From assembly GCA_030141605.1 (NCBI GenBank), contig JAQGDQ010000162.1, forward strand, positions 186,001 through 250,000: a stretch of DNA of 64,000 nt, read 5' to 3'. The notes under the pieces were generated by a model, which had not been told where the DNA came from, made no database searches, and worked only from the letters and a program-made list of their open reading frames with translations. The translations under genes were made by a program, and so were the position numbers. This stretch comes from Tubiluchus corallicola (taxonomy: Eukaryota; Priapulida; Priapulimorpha; Priapulimorphida; Tubiluchidae). This document shows, piece after piece, positions 34,801 through 45,494 of the stretch (position 1 is its first letter; each line of letters begins with the position of its first letter).

Positions 34801-37800
34801 CGGCTCATTTCTGAAATCTAATATTTTGGCTGTGGGGTACATCTGAGGGGACCATCAAACCCTGTGAATATGAACAAAATCGGTGATTTGTCACCTTCCA
34901 CTATTTTGCTGATTTTCTCACGGAATGACTCTTAACCTTTAATTTTGCATTTTCATTTAGATCTAGAGTACAACCATATTTAAATCTTAAATTTACTTGA
35001 CTGTTATTTACATAGTAGCATAGCTTTGGAATTCTCAATGTGCAAGAGTTTACAATTTTTCTCACAAAGTTTAATTTTCGACTATCTATTAAATAATTCG
35101 CAAGCATTGTGCCACAAAAATACATTAACAATTTGACGCTTTCATTTTGTCTAAAATCGAATATTTTTCTATAAGCAGTGTTCCATTTTACCCTAATGGC
35201 ATTAACTTCAGGTACCCATGTATTATTGTGCTTTCCGCTTTAAATTAAAAAATACCAATTGATATGACTGTATCAGGTAAACATATGAATGTACTAAAAA
35301 TGCAAAATATCCAGCCGGGTGTGTGATAAAAATCAATGTTTTCGTACGAATAGATGGAAAAAAAGTAGGCCTATCTTTATTGTTAGCCTGTTAACAGAAA
35401 TTATTGGCTGCCCTCTGCAGCCCACACATCCTATACTACATCACTGGTTCCCACAGTTATTATTTGACCCTCAATATTTCTGCAGTTCTATCATCGGTAT
35501 TATATGATCATCATCATATGTCCATTATGTCTAAGGTAGAGATTGGCAGACAGAATTCTAAAATAAAAGAACACGTAAACACAGCAATAATCCAGCAAAA
35601 AACTAGAGAGTGCTATGCCAGTAGCTTGTCAGGACCTCCATCAAGTAATCTATAGTTTTAACTATGCTAAAAAGTTATTGAGTACAAAAAAGTTCTCTAA
35701 CGAACTTTAACAAAAGTTCACTAACAAATTTTAACGTAATGAATGAGATAATATTATCTCAATTGTTTTCCTTTGTCATATGTAACCTACTACTTGTATT
35801 GGAGATTGTGTAAATGTTTTGACCTTTAGTCAACAAACTACAACTGCTTACTTCTAGCCACAGTTTCTCTGATTCCGAGTGAAACCTGAGAGCCCTCTGT
35901 AACAGCTGCCGTGCCGTTTCTATAGATTTCTGCTCTTCAAATTCCCATTTAGCTGCCAGTATCCAAAGCCCTAAGGTGTAAGATTAAAATAATTTTAAAT
36001 TCAATTTATATGCAGGCTGAATTTCTAACTCAACTACAGTAAGAAGCTTAATAGACTCACTTTGTGAGGAAAGTGCTTTGATCCAATTAACAAAACTGAT
36101 TCAATTAGCTTACTATGGAAGTATGAGTCATAGTCAAAAGTCATCATCTTAGTATGCATTGCAAAGGCTTTAAATGAATTTTACAAATGAATTAATGTCA
36201 AAGCTCCTATGTGCAAATCTGATTACTTCTAAAAATTACAAAAATTCATGCAAGGTCGGTTTCTTCGCGAAGAAGTTACTTGATGAAATTGTCATAATGA
36301 TAAAAACATTGAAAATCTGTTGCTGTAGGCTGCACATATTCACGCAAAATGCCTAGTCACCTAGTGCTTGAGCTGCAGTTGGTGATGACCTTGCTTGCCC
36401 TGTGAAAAGCAGTAAGAACTTCAAAAGCAATCTGCTCGGCAAGTGATTAAATGTTTAGCTTCCAGAAACAACGAGGTTTATTGCAGCGGACAAGTGCAAA
36501 TTAGCGCAAACGATAAACATACTGTACCTGCTTACAGACAAAGACTGATTCTACTTATATTACAGCGCACAAAATCAACGCAAAGATGACATAAAAGCAG
36601 TAAAACCTCTTTGGGCACACACAAGAATCTTATTTTAAGTACAGAAAGAAAATATTTGAGTCAATTATACAGAGTTATTTGAGTCACTTACCGACAGTTT
36701 TTAAGTATATTTGAATATAGCACTACAGAACAAATGCATGGTGCTGCAAAGCGGAGTACGCCACTAGCTGAAATAGGACACTTCCACTAAAGCACGTGCA
36801 AAATTTGCGGAAAAGCAGTGTCGTACATGGGCAGCACAAGTAGGGCACTGTCGATTTCTGTCGATAATCCAGAATTCTGACATAATAAAATATAAAACTA
36901 AATTTGTTTTGGAAAAAAGTAACTTTATAATAATGATGGATAGTCCTTGACGATTTACAAATGTATTTTTTACAATAATATCATCATTATTATTAGCTCC
37001 ATTGATATCATCATAACATTCAACTAAGTATCTAATGCTTTAGAGAGAGAAACTATGTAAAGCACATAGCTCGCTAACCCGTTTACTTAGTAGAAAACAA
37101 TTATTTGTCCAAGACATAGAGAAACGGATAACCTGTCTGTGAAGTGAGACAAAATAAAAATTGATATGCCTTAAGCGAATGTTGGAAACGTCTAAAAAGC
37201 GCGCTTATTCCACATCAAAAAAGATTAATATTGAAGTCGAATTTAATATTGGCCGCTCTACTAGCCTAGAATAAGATTCTTTTATTTTATCAGATGTATA
37301 ATAAATTATTCAACATGTATTGACGTTTTTAATTATTATTATCACATAAACAAGGACAACAGACGGTGCCAATATGCTTAACAGCTTAATTTGTGACCTG
37401 TCTCTAATGTCCTACTTCTTCTGCAGCCCATGTACAACATGTCCTACTTGGGCCAGCCTATGTATGAAAATTGTGATACTTCGGCTAGAGTCCTATTCCG
37501 CTCCCAACACACGGATTATATGCATGTGTTAGTGATGAAAATTGTGTTACTTCAGCTAGAGTCCTATTCCGCTCCCAACACACGGATTATATGCATGTGT
37601 TAGTGATGAAAATTTGTCATTTAACAGTGACAACTAAAAACCTGCAGTTTGTTTGCAAAAATGTGAACAGGTTATAAGCATTATTAGTTTTCAGGCGAGA
37701 AAAATACAAGTTTCGGTTTTAATTATAATTGAACAAATTGCAAAGTCTCAATTTCTGCTCACATAACTGGTTAATTACTGGAATGTTCAGATCAATTTAA

Positions 37801-40800
37801 GCTGTTTCAATTTATAACACACTTTGCAAGATATAACTTAATAATTAAATAGTATACAAATGTCAGATGGTGATCACACTGTTTCAGACAGTCATTCATT
37901 TATTCTCTTGTTCAATTTTTATTCATTCATTTCATCAATCAATCATATAATTATTCATTCATTAATTTAGTAAGTTAGATCATTAACTTATTAACACACA
38001 TTCACCCATTAAATCATTCAATGGCTTGTACATAAATTCACTTACTTTACTCATCCATTCATTCAGTCATCTATATACTCATTCATTCAATCATTTATTC
38101 ATTCACTACTTCATTTATTTATTTCTGAATGCACAAAAATGGCAAACTTGACTGGTGCATTTACAGTTTTCAACATATTCTCAGCTGGTTGGATTACCTA
38201 AACTCCTTGCAATTATTTTACAATAGAAAATATAAACTTACTTGGATCGCTGCTGTGTATTTGCAGCATGCGAGAAAACATCTGACCCACGTAATTTCTT
38301 TGACTCTGAAAAATGTATTGTTACAGCAACAACATGATTACAGTAGATTATTATTTATTTTGACAGGTAGGTCATAAATTACATAAAAGTATACACACAA
38401 TTACAAGTACATTTACAATTGTAATTACCAAAAAATATCTAAAAATAATAGAAGTACTACAATTACAGATGTGAAGCAATTCATTCAGTACATGTGTATC
38501 ATTTATACTTTTATTTTAAACCTGCAGTCAATTTTAGTTGTCTACAGCTCAACGTCCAAACGAATGTTAAACATATAGTTCTTTCCGAATGTGTTTAAAT
38601 ATTTCAAAATGTCTGAGTTCAAAATACACTTCACATAGAAGTTCTGTGAATTTTGTAGTTTAACAAATTGAGAGTAAGCTGAAGTACTAACTATAACACC
38701 AAAGTAAGGGATGTCGTAATCTAAACTCATTTGTCTAGCACTGCAATGATGATAAAATAAGAATAGTTTTCTAATACACTTATTGTAAGTAATTATACAG
38801 AAAGAAATTTCTCCATATGGATATATGCCGTAAATAAAAGTGCTATAGGTTTTGAAAAGTTTTTACTGCACAAAGTCAATGTATATCTGCCACAACGGCT
38901 GTGCACTGATTTGTTCACAATTTAATCAAACAGCCTCAATGATGACAAATTGATTGATACTGTCAGCCGCAGTGCTTTCAAAAAAAGTGCAAATCTCTCT
39001 ATGGTTCTTCAATGCAGCAACTCATTATGGCCTTTCAAATTAGCTTAGTTTTCCAAGTTTTACACCACCATAATCTTTTATTCATAATTTTGTATTAGTA
39101 GTTTAATCTTATACGTGGCAATCGACACATGAAAACAGAATTCCACAGAAAAGCAGTTACAGAGGCATCGTTATGGGACCAAGGACTGCTAAAAATATTC
39201 ACTGAACACTATAATATCAGAGATGGTATTTTTAGGAAACCAAATGTAAGGAAGAGCATGTGCGACAAACCGGGGACTAAATATGCTATTATTACTATAA
39301 AGACCAAAGTCTGTATAAAAACTCTCATAAACTAACAATGCGCATTATTTACCCTGCATTCTTTTTGATAAACTTATATGTTTGATAAGCCAAAACTAGC
39401 AACAAAAACAACATTTTCGCAATATACAAAAACCCGAAACTAAGTGTGAAACGTGAGGTGATTCGAATACATGAAAAATATAGCAGAACTTAGGCCAAGA
39501 TGCTCTTTGTTCGAGGGTTAGAAGTAAGCCATGGAAACCATGGGTTGTTAATTTACTATTGCACCTAGGACACAAGCACAATATACTGTCCCCAAAAGAA
39601 GCCAAATTGTGAAGAAACTTTCGTAAATTTCACCAAAACAACCTACCACTTTTTTGCAAAACTCGATGTGTGATAACCAGACCTTTACGTCATTCTTAAA
39701 ACGTTCCTGGCAAAACTGAAATGAGAAATCAGTTAGCTACTTTAAAATCACAAAATTACTGAAAGCAAGAGAGTCGATTATTGGAATTCTGAGAGTTAAA
39801 CAACAAGCAGCTTCAACTCGTATTATAGGTCACAAAATTAAGTATGTTAGCCGCTGCAAACGAAAAATGGTTTAAAGACAAAAACAGCTCATTAGTGATG
39901 GACGATTTGAAATTTTGTAATTTGATTATAAAGTTGTTCTTGTAATTCGATATCACGATCAGTCTTTTAGCAGAAATTTTTTAGAGTTCTAGCCAAATTT
40001 TTCAAACATTATAGTACTGAAATGTACCCTATATCTTCTTCACGGTATTTGTCGCTGTCTGCCATTATTGTACTCACAAACTATTTTTATAGACAAGCAC
40101 ATTTATTAACAATTCTATTATTACGTATGTCACCTGAAAATGAATTTGAAGATCTCAGTTTGCAATTCTGCGCATCGTGTAAGATGGGAAAAACAAAGAA
40201 AAAAGTGCAAGGATTCCGTTTATTTGTACTAAACACTGCCTTTCTGTCAGTGCATAACACGGATATTTTGCTCTCGATTAATTAAATTACTGCTCAATCG
40301 CCGATTATATTGATTTATAAATACATGGTTGTAATCTCCATTATTTTGATTGATTTCTTAATCACCCATCACAACAGCGCACCATAACTTAACCGTACTA
40401 CAAGCAAAGCAACAATTATGTGAAGCTGCTTCGCTTTGCTAAAAACTGAAACTTAGTATCTAAATACAAACAAAAACGACATACCGCAAACATGGGTTAT
40501 CTAGATGCCTTTGCAGACATGATAAAACCTATGTAACTAAAACTGTAAATAACTATATAGTAAAAATAATATTATAGACAATTATCGCAATTAGTGTAGT
40601 GTTTTAAGCTCTTACCCGAAATAAACTGTGAATTCTGTTAATGATGGGGTATTCTATCTCTTCTTTCTTGAAATGGTAACCAATTCTCTGTAAAAAAGCA
40701 AAATGTTGCCACAAATAATGATATTGTTTCCATTTCTGACATCACTTATTTACAATAAAAATTTTATGTAAAACGAGGTAAACAACAGAAATCTTCATAC

Positions 40801-43800
40801 TTCAAACAAGGATTTGAAAACCAGATTTCTAATTTTACAAACTGAGAAAAGTAAGAAAATTTAGTGACTGCTAGCTGCCAAAGCTCAATAGACAGGACCA
40901 AACCAATTTCATTTCTTTTTTTACAAAAGGAAATCAGATTCCAAGTGAGCTGCTTCTAATTACATAATCTGAAATCAAATTAAACCCTGACTATAATACA
41001 ATATAATTCACTTATGACGAAGCCTATTATAATGAGCCTCTGGTTATTACAAGAAAATTTCAAAGTCCCGCTAAATCAAAGGCTTAACTAATATATTTAA
41101 ACCTTATTTGTAGCGAACTCTGATATTATGAGATCTTGCTTATTACGAGAGAATTTTACCGCCCGGAGACTGTATTTACTCTGCATATAGCGAGCGTGAG
41201 TTCTAAAACAATGAGAAATTGGGCACCATTCACCAAGGACAATAAGGTCACCATACCTGATGGAGATTAATTTACTGATGATGCATAAAACAATGTGTAT
41301 CAAGTACAGTGCTAGTAGCTTCTGCAGCTAGTTGAACTGCTGTAATTGTAACTTAAAATCAGAATGAAGCAGGCCTAATGAAGCAGGCACAGAAAAAGAA
41401 ACAGTTTGTCAACACATTAACTTGAGTGATGTAGTAGAAGCCATTGCTAAACTTCAGCAATTTTTGTGTTTTCACCTGGCAACTGATAATGATGTGATCA
41501 AATACCTTTCAAAACTTGACAACTTCTTGAGTAAAACTGAAGAAATTGAATGTGAGCCAGGCAAAAAATAAACGAGTTTTTAAAAAACACACAGCCTTAC
41601 CTTGGAAAGTAGACAATTCCAAGACTTTTCACAGTTAAATTTTTAACAAAAGTACGATTTTAAACTGTGAGTTTACTTTAGGTAATGCATAGGCCAGCCA
41701 GATTGCAAGATTAGTTATTAACTAATGTAGGTTCATACAGAAATGTTCATAATCATAATTCGTATTCCATTGAACTTGCACAGCAAATTAAGTAAAAACA
41801 GAGATGTTTGTACCCACGCTAAGCTCAAACTGATAAAAACCAGTCGTGTTTTCCAGTTTCTACCCATGCAGGCATCCAAGATCACATCCAAATGATTGTG
41901 TAATACCCATGTAAAACATACTCAGCTATCAGCAGATGGCACAATGAAGAACATCACTGGTATAACTTAGAAAAGTAACTCACGCGACACTTTTGTGCAG
42001 GGATTTGCTAAAATACTGTAGTAATTCTAGAAATGTCACAGTTTGCACAATATATGTTTGCTCTTTTGTGATAAAACAGTTGTTAAACAGTAGCACTCAA
42101 TAAGAAAGTTATGCCAGGCTCAAAAGAAGATGTTCTTTTCATTGTTACATCTAACTGCCTTGTTAGCTTCATTTCTATCTTGTTTATACACTTAGACAGC
42201 TGATCTCGGCTATAACGAGACTCCGTTACAACGAGCAAATTTTCACAGTCCCTTGAAATTTGTTATAAGCAGATAATACTGTGTAAGCTTTTACAACATA
42301 AAGCCCTACTCTCATTATAAATATACAATTTATTTTACTATAAACTTACCGTAAAACTTGTTTCCTTTGCTTTATTAAATTTAAAGAACCACCATTTTTT
42401 AATTGTGCGAGAGACGAATGATGTTATAAGTACAGGATTTATAAGTCATGAGGTCATCAACGATCGATAACCAAAGATGCTTCCCTACACCTCGTACATA
42501 ATTCTCGCTCAGTCACACCAAAGGCGTGAAACGTGGCGATTTTTACAGCAATGTAGGTGTTCAAAAATCGCCAGAAAAAGGCAAGTTATTTAATTTATAA
42601 GTCTCTTTTGTTTAATAATGACTATGAATTCTTTGTGAAATCATAATAATGTGTCAAAAAAACTTCAACGTCTGTTGGGTTATATAGGCCTTTAATAAAA
42701 AAAATAAATATTTTCACTTTGTTATTACAACTTACGTAACTGTTATGCAGATCTGCCATCTCTAAATGACTAACCTTAAAATTGTCTTTATTCCAAATTA
42801 CAAAAGCAAATTACAGAAAGAATTTAAAAATGAAAATTTTAAATTTTAAAAGCTAATTTTGCTATATCTAAATTGAATGTGACATTTTCACACTTCGCCA
42901 GTTTATGGCACTAGGACTGGTATGTAATGTGACATTGTGTACTCCAGTGACATCTACGAACAAAACGTTTAAAACATTATCAGTCAGACTTACGAAAGAA
43001 ATATATGCAAAACATATTTGTAAAAAAAATATTGAAACAAAATTAAGCTGGTTTTTACCATTCTCCTTTTTCGTATCAATGCCAGAAATGTAATTTCATA
43101 CTGTGCATAGGTCAGATAATCTTCCTTTAGCTTTGTGCGCCTGCACAGTCGGTATTCAAATGCCCGTCGCTTCTTAATAACTTTTCTGAAACAATGTCAA
43201 CCCACAACATTAGAAATCTATACAAGGCACTATGTACAATTGTTACTATGGCTAAGCAATTAATTTGTTATATAGTTTTGCTATTTTGGCTAATGCATTT
43301 ATACTATTGATTACAATGAGAAAATTAAAAATATCACATAAAGAAAGTCTACATTGAAATTATGCCACTACTCAAACTAAAACGCAAATGTGATGGAAAT
43401 CTTTTCGACTGCTGTTATAATTGGGTGCACGTACACTGTGGGCAGTAAGCATTGTTTCATTGGTGGTTACGAAGTCAAGTCAGATAATATTTGGATCGAG
43501 CTGGAATGGAGCTGATTTGATAAAAGGTAACCCAAACTTTGTGGGATCAGCCATAGCTGGACCCTCTGTAAATGGCTATGAAAACATCGCAGAGCATGCT
43601 GCTGCATAAGAAAATGTTACCCTGCAGATGGTCGAAAGACGAAACACAAATGTCCATAGATGAAGCCACGGTTAATTCGGCAAATGCAAATTTTATTCTG
43701 TTTAGTTATATTGACAATAATGTTGCCTTCAAGGTATGGAGCTACAAAAAATACATTAAGAAATTTGTAACTTGTCATCTAATACAAAACCTAGAAAAAA

Positions 43801-45250
43801 AGTTGTGCAATGATAGCGATTTAATAGAGATAAAACTACCTACACTGGTTTACGGTTATCATAGAAGTGGCATGATGGAAACATAAATTCTTGCACCAAA
43901 AGTATGATGCTGGTGCTAGCTGCATCTCAGGGCAGAGGTTGCTACAAGTTCAACAAGAGGACATCATCTGAAGCTATATACGACAAGAGAAAGTAAATCG
44001 GTGCGACTCCACAGCTTTTCAAGCAGGGTCGTCAACACCTGGGACAGTCTGACAAATGAAGCACTTTGCATCTAGTATAAATATATTCAAAAATAGGCTG
44101 GATAAGCACTGGGCCTCGAGAGATCCGGTCTACAATTATAAGGCCGAATTGGGGCCTGAGAGATCTGGTCTACAATTATAAGGCCCCAGCTGAAGATTTG
44201 ACATCTGACATATATGCAAGATTTGGCTAGAAGTTTCTACTTTGTCAAAACATCCTAAGGTAAGGTAATCCTATTCCTGTAGGCTGGTGGAAAATCCTAC
44301 CAGCAAAACTGTACGGTAGAATAACTAGATACTGCTAAACAAATTTAGACTATGAAAGGCGGTGTTAATGATTCAGAACTGCAAATAATAATCAAAGCAA
44401 TTTATTTCGAACCAGTGCGATAAATCAGTTTTTAGAAAAAGTGTGTTAAAAATTAGAAGCAAAACAAAGCTGCGATTTTTAAGTAACAGAGTAGAACAAT
44501 GGAGGTAAACCAATGAAAGATGTTGTAGAATGTTCAGAAAAACAGTCAGCAAAAATACAGAGTAAAAATTAAAAACTGGTCACAGTCAAAGCAAGTTACA
44601 AAAATAAGTTTAAAGGAGATGACACTACAGAACATTTAATAACATGTGAAAAACTGAATGAAAGAATGGGTGCAAGTAATGCTGCAATTGATAATTTGCA
44701 TGTTGATAATACAGACAAGTTGAAGGAAGTAAATTTCAGAATTAACAAAGCCCTAAAAGTAAAAGATGTTGTTGGGAGCTGATTTTGAGATATAAAAAAG
44801 AAGACAGCATTACTAGACTAAATTCGGCCTGCATTGAAAGTAGGTGCCTTCCAGATTGGAAACCACTGATACAAGTCCCTATAATAGACAGCAAGGCAGT
44901 TCGCACAACTCCAGCATATGCAAGGTAACACACATTCTCACGGTAGACAGCGAGGCTCCTTGTGAACTGCTTTACATGGCAAAACAGTACATCGTGAACT
45001 GGTCCACCAGATGCAAGCGCGAACGTCCCTACAGTGTTTTTATCATTTGTCTGATCTATTAAATACGTTGGTCCGGCGCGACTCGTGCTCCCGTGCAAAA
45101 ACTGAGAAAGGACATCGATCAACTAAAACTAAGTAAACCTTTTAGACAGTAGACCTACTTTATTTCATCATCACTAAAAAGTCCTACGCGTTTTAATTGT
45201 TCCAACTCTGGGAGCATATCCTCTATGCTCTTTTGAACAAACTCGGCCAT
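19853..45250 (-). CDS. UTP6: UTP6, U3 snoRNA-associated / SSU processome protein
   Basis: UTP6 is a HAT-repeat (half-a-TPR) scaffold of the UTP-B module of the SSU processome and supports U3-dependent 18S rRNA processing in the nucleolus. Fourteen exons in transcript order: 45250-45159, 43185-43059, 40687-40616, 39706-39647, 38305-38242, 35970-35852, 30498-30345, 29682-29595, 28979-28870, 28190-27964, 24069-23884, 21828-21608, 21433-21294, 20025-19853. They total 1833 bases, 610 residues, close to the usual size of about 600. Diagnostic blocks: MAEFVQKSIEDMLPELEQLK at the N-terminus, RRTKLKEDYLTYAQYE, RIGYHFKKEEIE, WILAAKWEFEEQKS, ARQLLQRALRFH, HLFDFATKEHEEAI, LWWLQMEWTL, and WIDYIKMEMTHPDGNPLGCG near the end. 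HAT motifs (W...Y/A...) recur throughout. All junctions are GT-AG and phases agree. The introns hold the window's largest repeats. The start codon faces the epimerase gene 244 bp away. Confidence 0.95.
20551..20918. mobile_element. hAT MITE with perfect 8-bp target duplication
   Basis: A 368-bp element in UTP6 intron 13. The left end is CAGGGGTGTCCAACCTTTTT; the right end, on the other strand, starts CAGGAGTGTCCAACATACGG. Internal GCGGGCCGGAT and GGCCCGCGGGCC motifs are typical of hAT-Charlie-like non-autonomous elements. The flanks are a perfect CTGTAGAG repeat (20543-20550 and 20919-20926). It contains no transposase. Confidence 0.9.
22225..22670. mobile_element. pogo/Tigger-like MITE in UTP6 intron 11
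   Basis: A 446-bp element flanked by TA (22223-22224, 22671-22672). The termini are CAGTCAACCTCGG on the left and, read from the right on the other strand, CAGTCAACCTCGG. The interior repeats CCCTTATA and CCGA(A/T)GT motifs several times. It is non-coding; the short frame at 22303-22551 has no transposase motif. Confidence 0.8.
25062..27960. repeat. 33-bp minisatellite, about 88 units, in UTP6 intron 10
   Basis: Head-to-tail 33-bp units built on AACATGTTAAGTGATTGTCC followed by GTTCCTTTATC and a variable CC, GC or TC. Variant sites are TTAAG/TAAAG, GATTG/GACTG, CATG/CACG and CCTTT/CGTTT. Because 33 is a multiple of three, units that lack TAAAG keep an 11-residue frame open (MLSDCPFLYPN on plus, DKGTDNHLTCW on minus), giving long but meaningless open frames such as 25017-26060. 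Small indels occur at 26041 and 27609-27632. The last, degenerate unit (27928-27960) runs into the splice donor of UTP6 exon 10 at 27963. Confidence 0.97.
32008..33240. repeat. CTCTGT/TCTC low-complexity array
   Basis: About 1.2 kb of TCTCTCTGTCTCTCTGTGTC-like sequence, a mixture of hexamer and decamer permutations. It keeps open frames on all phases (runs of Ser, Leu, Val on plus; Arg, Glu, Thr, Asp on minus), which explains eight long frames that are not genes. It forms the centre of the foldback element and is interrupted once at 32522-32632. Confidence 0.97.
32522..32632 (+). mobile_element. Short 5'-truncated retroposon tail inside the array
   Basis: About 110 bp unlike the surrounding array. 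It ends AATAAAGAATTATAATAATA, a polyadenylation signal plus AAT repeat, and is bordered by TGTCCCTCT on both sides (32513-32521 and 32631-32639). It looks like a very short LINE or SINE 3' end. The duplication call is weakened because TGTCCCTCT can also occur in the array. Confidence 0.5.
33992..34279. repeat. 144-bp direct tandem duplication in the foldback element
   Basis: Two adjacent, almost identical 144-bp units, each beginning TTGTACACGAAACTG and ending TAGGAGTGCCCAG. Each contains a GC-rich palindromic block with CCCTTCGAAGGG. Near identity shows the duplication is recent. Confidence 0.93.
36037..36785 (+). repeat. Dispersed repeat family R2, copy 1
   Basis: This 0.75-kb block in UTP6 intron 5 matches 63165-64000 in the same orientation. 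Shared segments include CTTAATAGACTCA, TTTGATCCAATTAAC, TATGAGTCAT, AAAAATTACAAAAATTC, TCGCGAAGAA and ATACAGAGTTATTTGAGTCA/ATGCGGAGTTATTTGAGTCA. It is non-coding. The CAGTAAG start near 36037 hints at a pogo/Tigger-type end, but I saw no matching right terminus. Confidence 0.6.
37464..37614 (+). repeat. 71-bp tandem duplication
   Basis: Two copies, starting at 37464 and 37535, of a 71-bp unit containing GCTAGAGTCCTATTCCGCTC and CACACGGATTATATGCATG, with a few bases of a third. It lies in UTP6 intron 5; no function is visible. Confidence 0.9.
37880..38125. repeat. Degenerate ATTC-rich repeat
   Basis: Repeated ATTCATTCATTT-type tetranucleotides over about 240 bp in UTP6 intron 5, too degenerate for a fixed unit count. 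Confidence 0.65.
40990..42290 (+). mobile_element. Tigger-like DNA transposon relic
   Basis: UTP6 intron 2 holds terminal-like modules TATAACGAGACTCCGTTAC and variants at 41018-41080, 41105-41170 and 42200-42262, the motif style of Tigger/pogo termini. Between them, 41380-41571 reads HINLSDVVEAIAKLQQFL, then DVIKYLSKLDNFLSK, then a stop. This resembles the C-terminal tail that follows the DDE domain in Tigger/jerky-type transposases. No DDE catalytic residues or DNA-binding domain remain. All three end modules point the same way, so the element is rearranged. Confidence 0.5.
42291..43956. other. UTP6 intron 2 and intron 1 sequence
   Basis: Apart from UTP6 exon 2 (43059-43185), this is AT-rich and non-coding. 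The frames at 43421-43609 and 43572-43886 have no recognisable motif. Confidence 0.4.
43957..44300 (+). mobile_element. CR1-like LINE C-terminal fragment
   Basis: Plus-strand translation gives RGHHLKLYTTRESKSVRLHS, then RVVNTWDSLTNEALCI, matching the CR1-type ORF2 ending 'RGH..K.......R..FF..R....WN.LP'. Stops follow at once. Downstream is a two-copy repeat of about 48 bp with GGTCTACAATTATAAGGCC (44105-44185) and a GGTGGAAAATCCTACCAGC hairpin. It is a dead 5'-truncated copy in UTP6 intron 1. Confidence 0.6.
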
Positions 45251-45494
45251 ACTGCTGCTGTCAAATTTTGCTAAAAATGAGTTATTTATATGGAGACTTT
45301 TAACTCTACAGAAGTTTCGAAAACGTGACTGCCCGCAAACGGAAGTCTTTCAACTGCTGTCTGCAACCAAAAACTAATCAAAGATTTCCCACATGTAAAC
45401 ATGTGGACCGTCACTTGCTCACGCGAGCTTACTAACATCGTCAGTATTATAGTGTTGGACAGTGTTAGGTCACTTTCTCGTAAGGTTTTCCTTT
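45251..45494. promoter_or_regulatory. Divergent promoter between UTP6 and the epimerase gene
   Basis: Only 244 bp separate the UTP6 start codon (minus) from the furthest upstream in-frame ATG of the epimerase (plus), so both transcripts must start in or near this segment. It contains a perfect dyad, CCACATGT-AA-ACATGTGG (45389-45406), i.e. two CACATG/CATGTG E-box-like half-sites, near its middle, and several CG dinucleotides, uncommon in the surrounding DNA. No TATA box is clear on either strand except TTATTTATAT at 45280-45289. Confidence 0.6.

Larger units (their letters stand above)
31391..34931. mobile_element. TTAA-flanked foldback element with simple-repeat core
   Basis: A 3541-bp element in UTP6 intron 6. 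Both sides are TTAA (31387-31390 and 34932-34935) and both ends start GAGTCATTCCG when read inward. The terminal inverted repeats are about 495 bp (31391-31888 and 34440-34931), imperfect, and share blocks such as GTGGAAGGTGACAAATCACC, GACCCCTACTATATATA-like and AAAATTTTGGCCAGC. The interior holds a CTCTGT/TCTC array (32008-33240), unique sequence, and a 144-bp tandem duplication (33992-34279). TTAA target duplication is known from piggyBac, Kolobok and Sola3 superfamilies; I cannot choose among them. I found no transposase. Confidence 0.85.
31160..35225 (-). mobile_element. LINE 3' fragment split by a later insertion
   Basis: On the minus strand, 35225-34936 encodes a post-RT C-terminal domain (WNTAYRKIFDFRQNESVKLL, then LIDSRKLNFVRKIVNS), a pattern common in invertebrate LINE ORF2 proteins. 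Its 3' UTR is interrupted at TTAA and resumes at 31386, running to AATAAACTCATAATAATAAT at about 31160-31195, a typical polyadenylation signal plus ATA-type tail. The 3.5-kb foldback element at 31391-34931 is therefore younger than this LINE copy. The fragment lacks the catalytic RT core. Confidence 0.65.

Noticed and set aside
36760-37460. Possible MITE with inverted GTACATGGGC...GCCCATGTAC ends.
   Set aside because: Only about 15-20 bases are complementary, no target duplication is visible and the interval mixes unrelated repeats.
43421-43886. Two overlapping plus-strand frames of 62 and 104 codons.
   Set aside because: The first relies on a non-ATG start, neither has a domain I recognise, and both lie in UTP6 intron 1.
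44600-44770. Plus-strand sequence reading DDTTEHLITCEKLNERMG, like the C-terminal Cys/His segment of some LINE ORF2 proteins.
   Set aside because: Only about 20 residues resemble the pattern and no upstream RT sequence is linked to it. Too weak for a feature.
44742-45122. A 126-codon minus-strand frame next to the UTP6 first exon.
   Set aside because: It has no recognisable motif, lies in UTP6 intron 1, and its N-terminal part overlaps no splice structure. Treated as chance.
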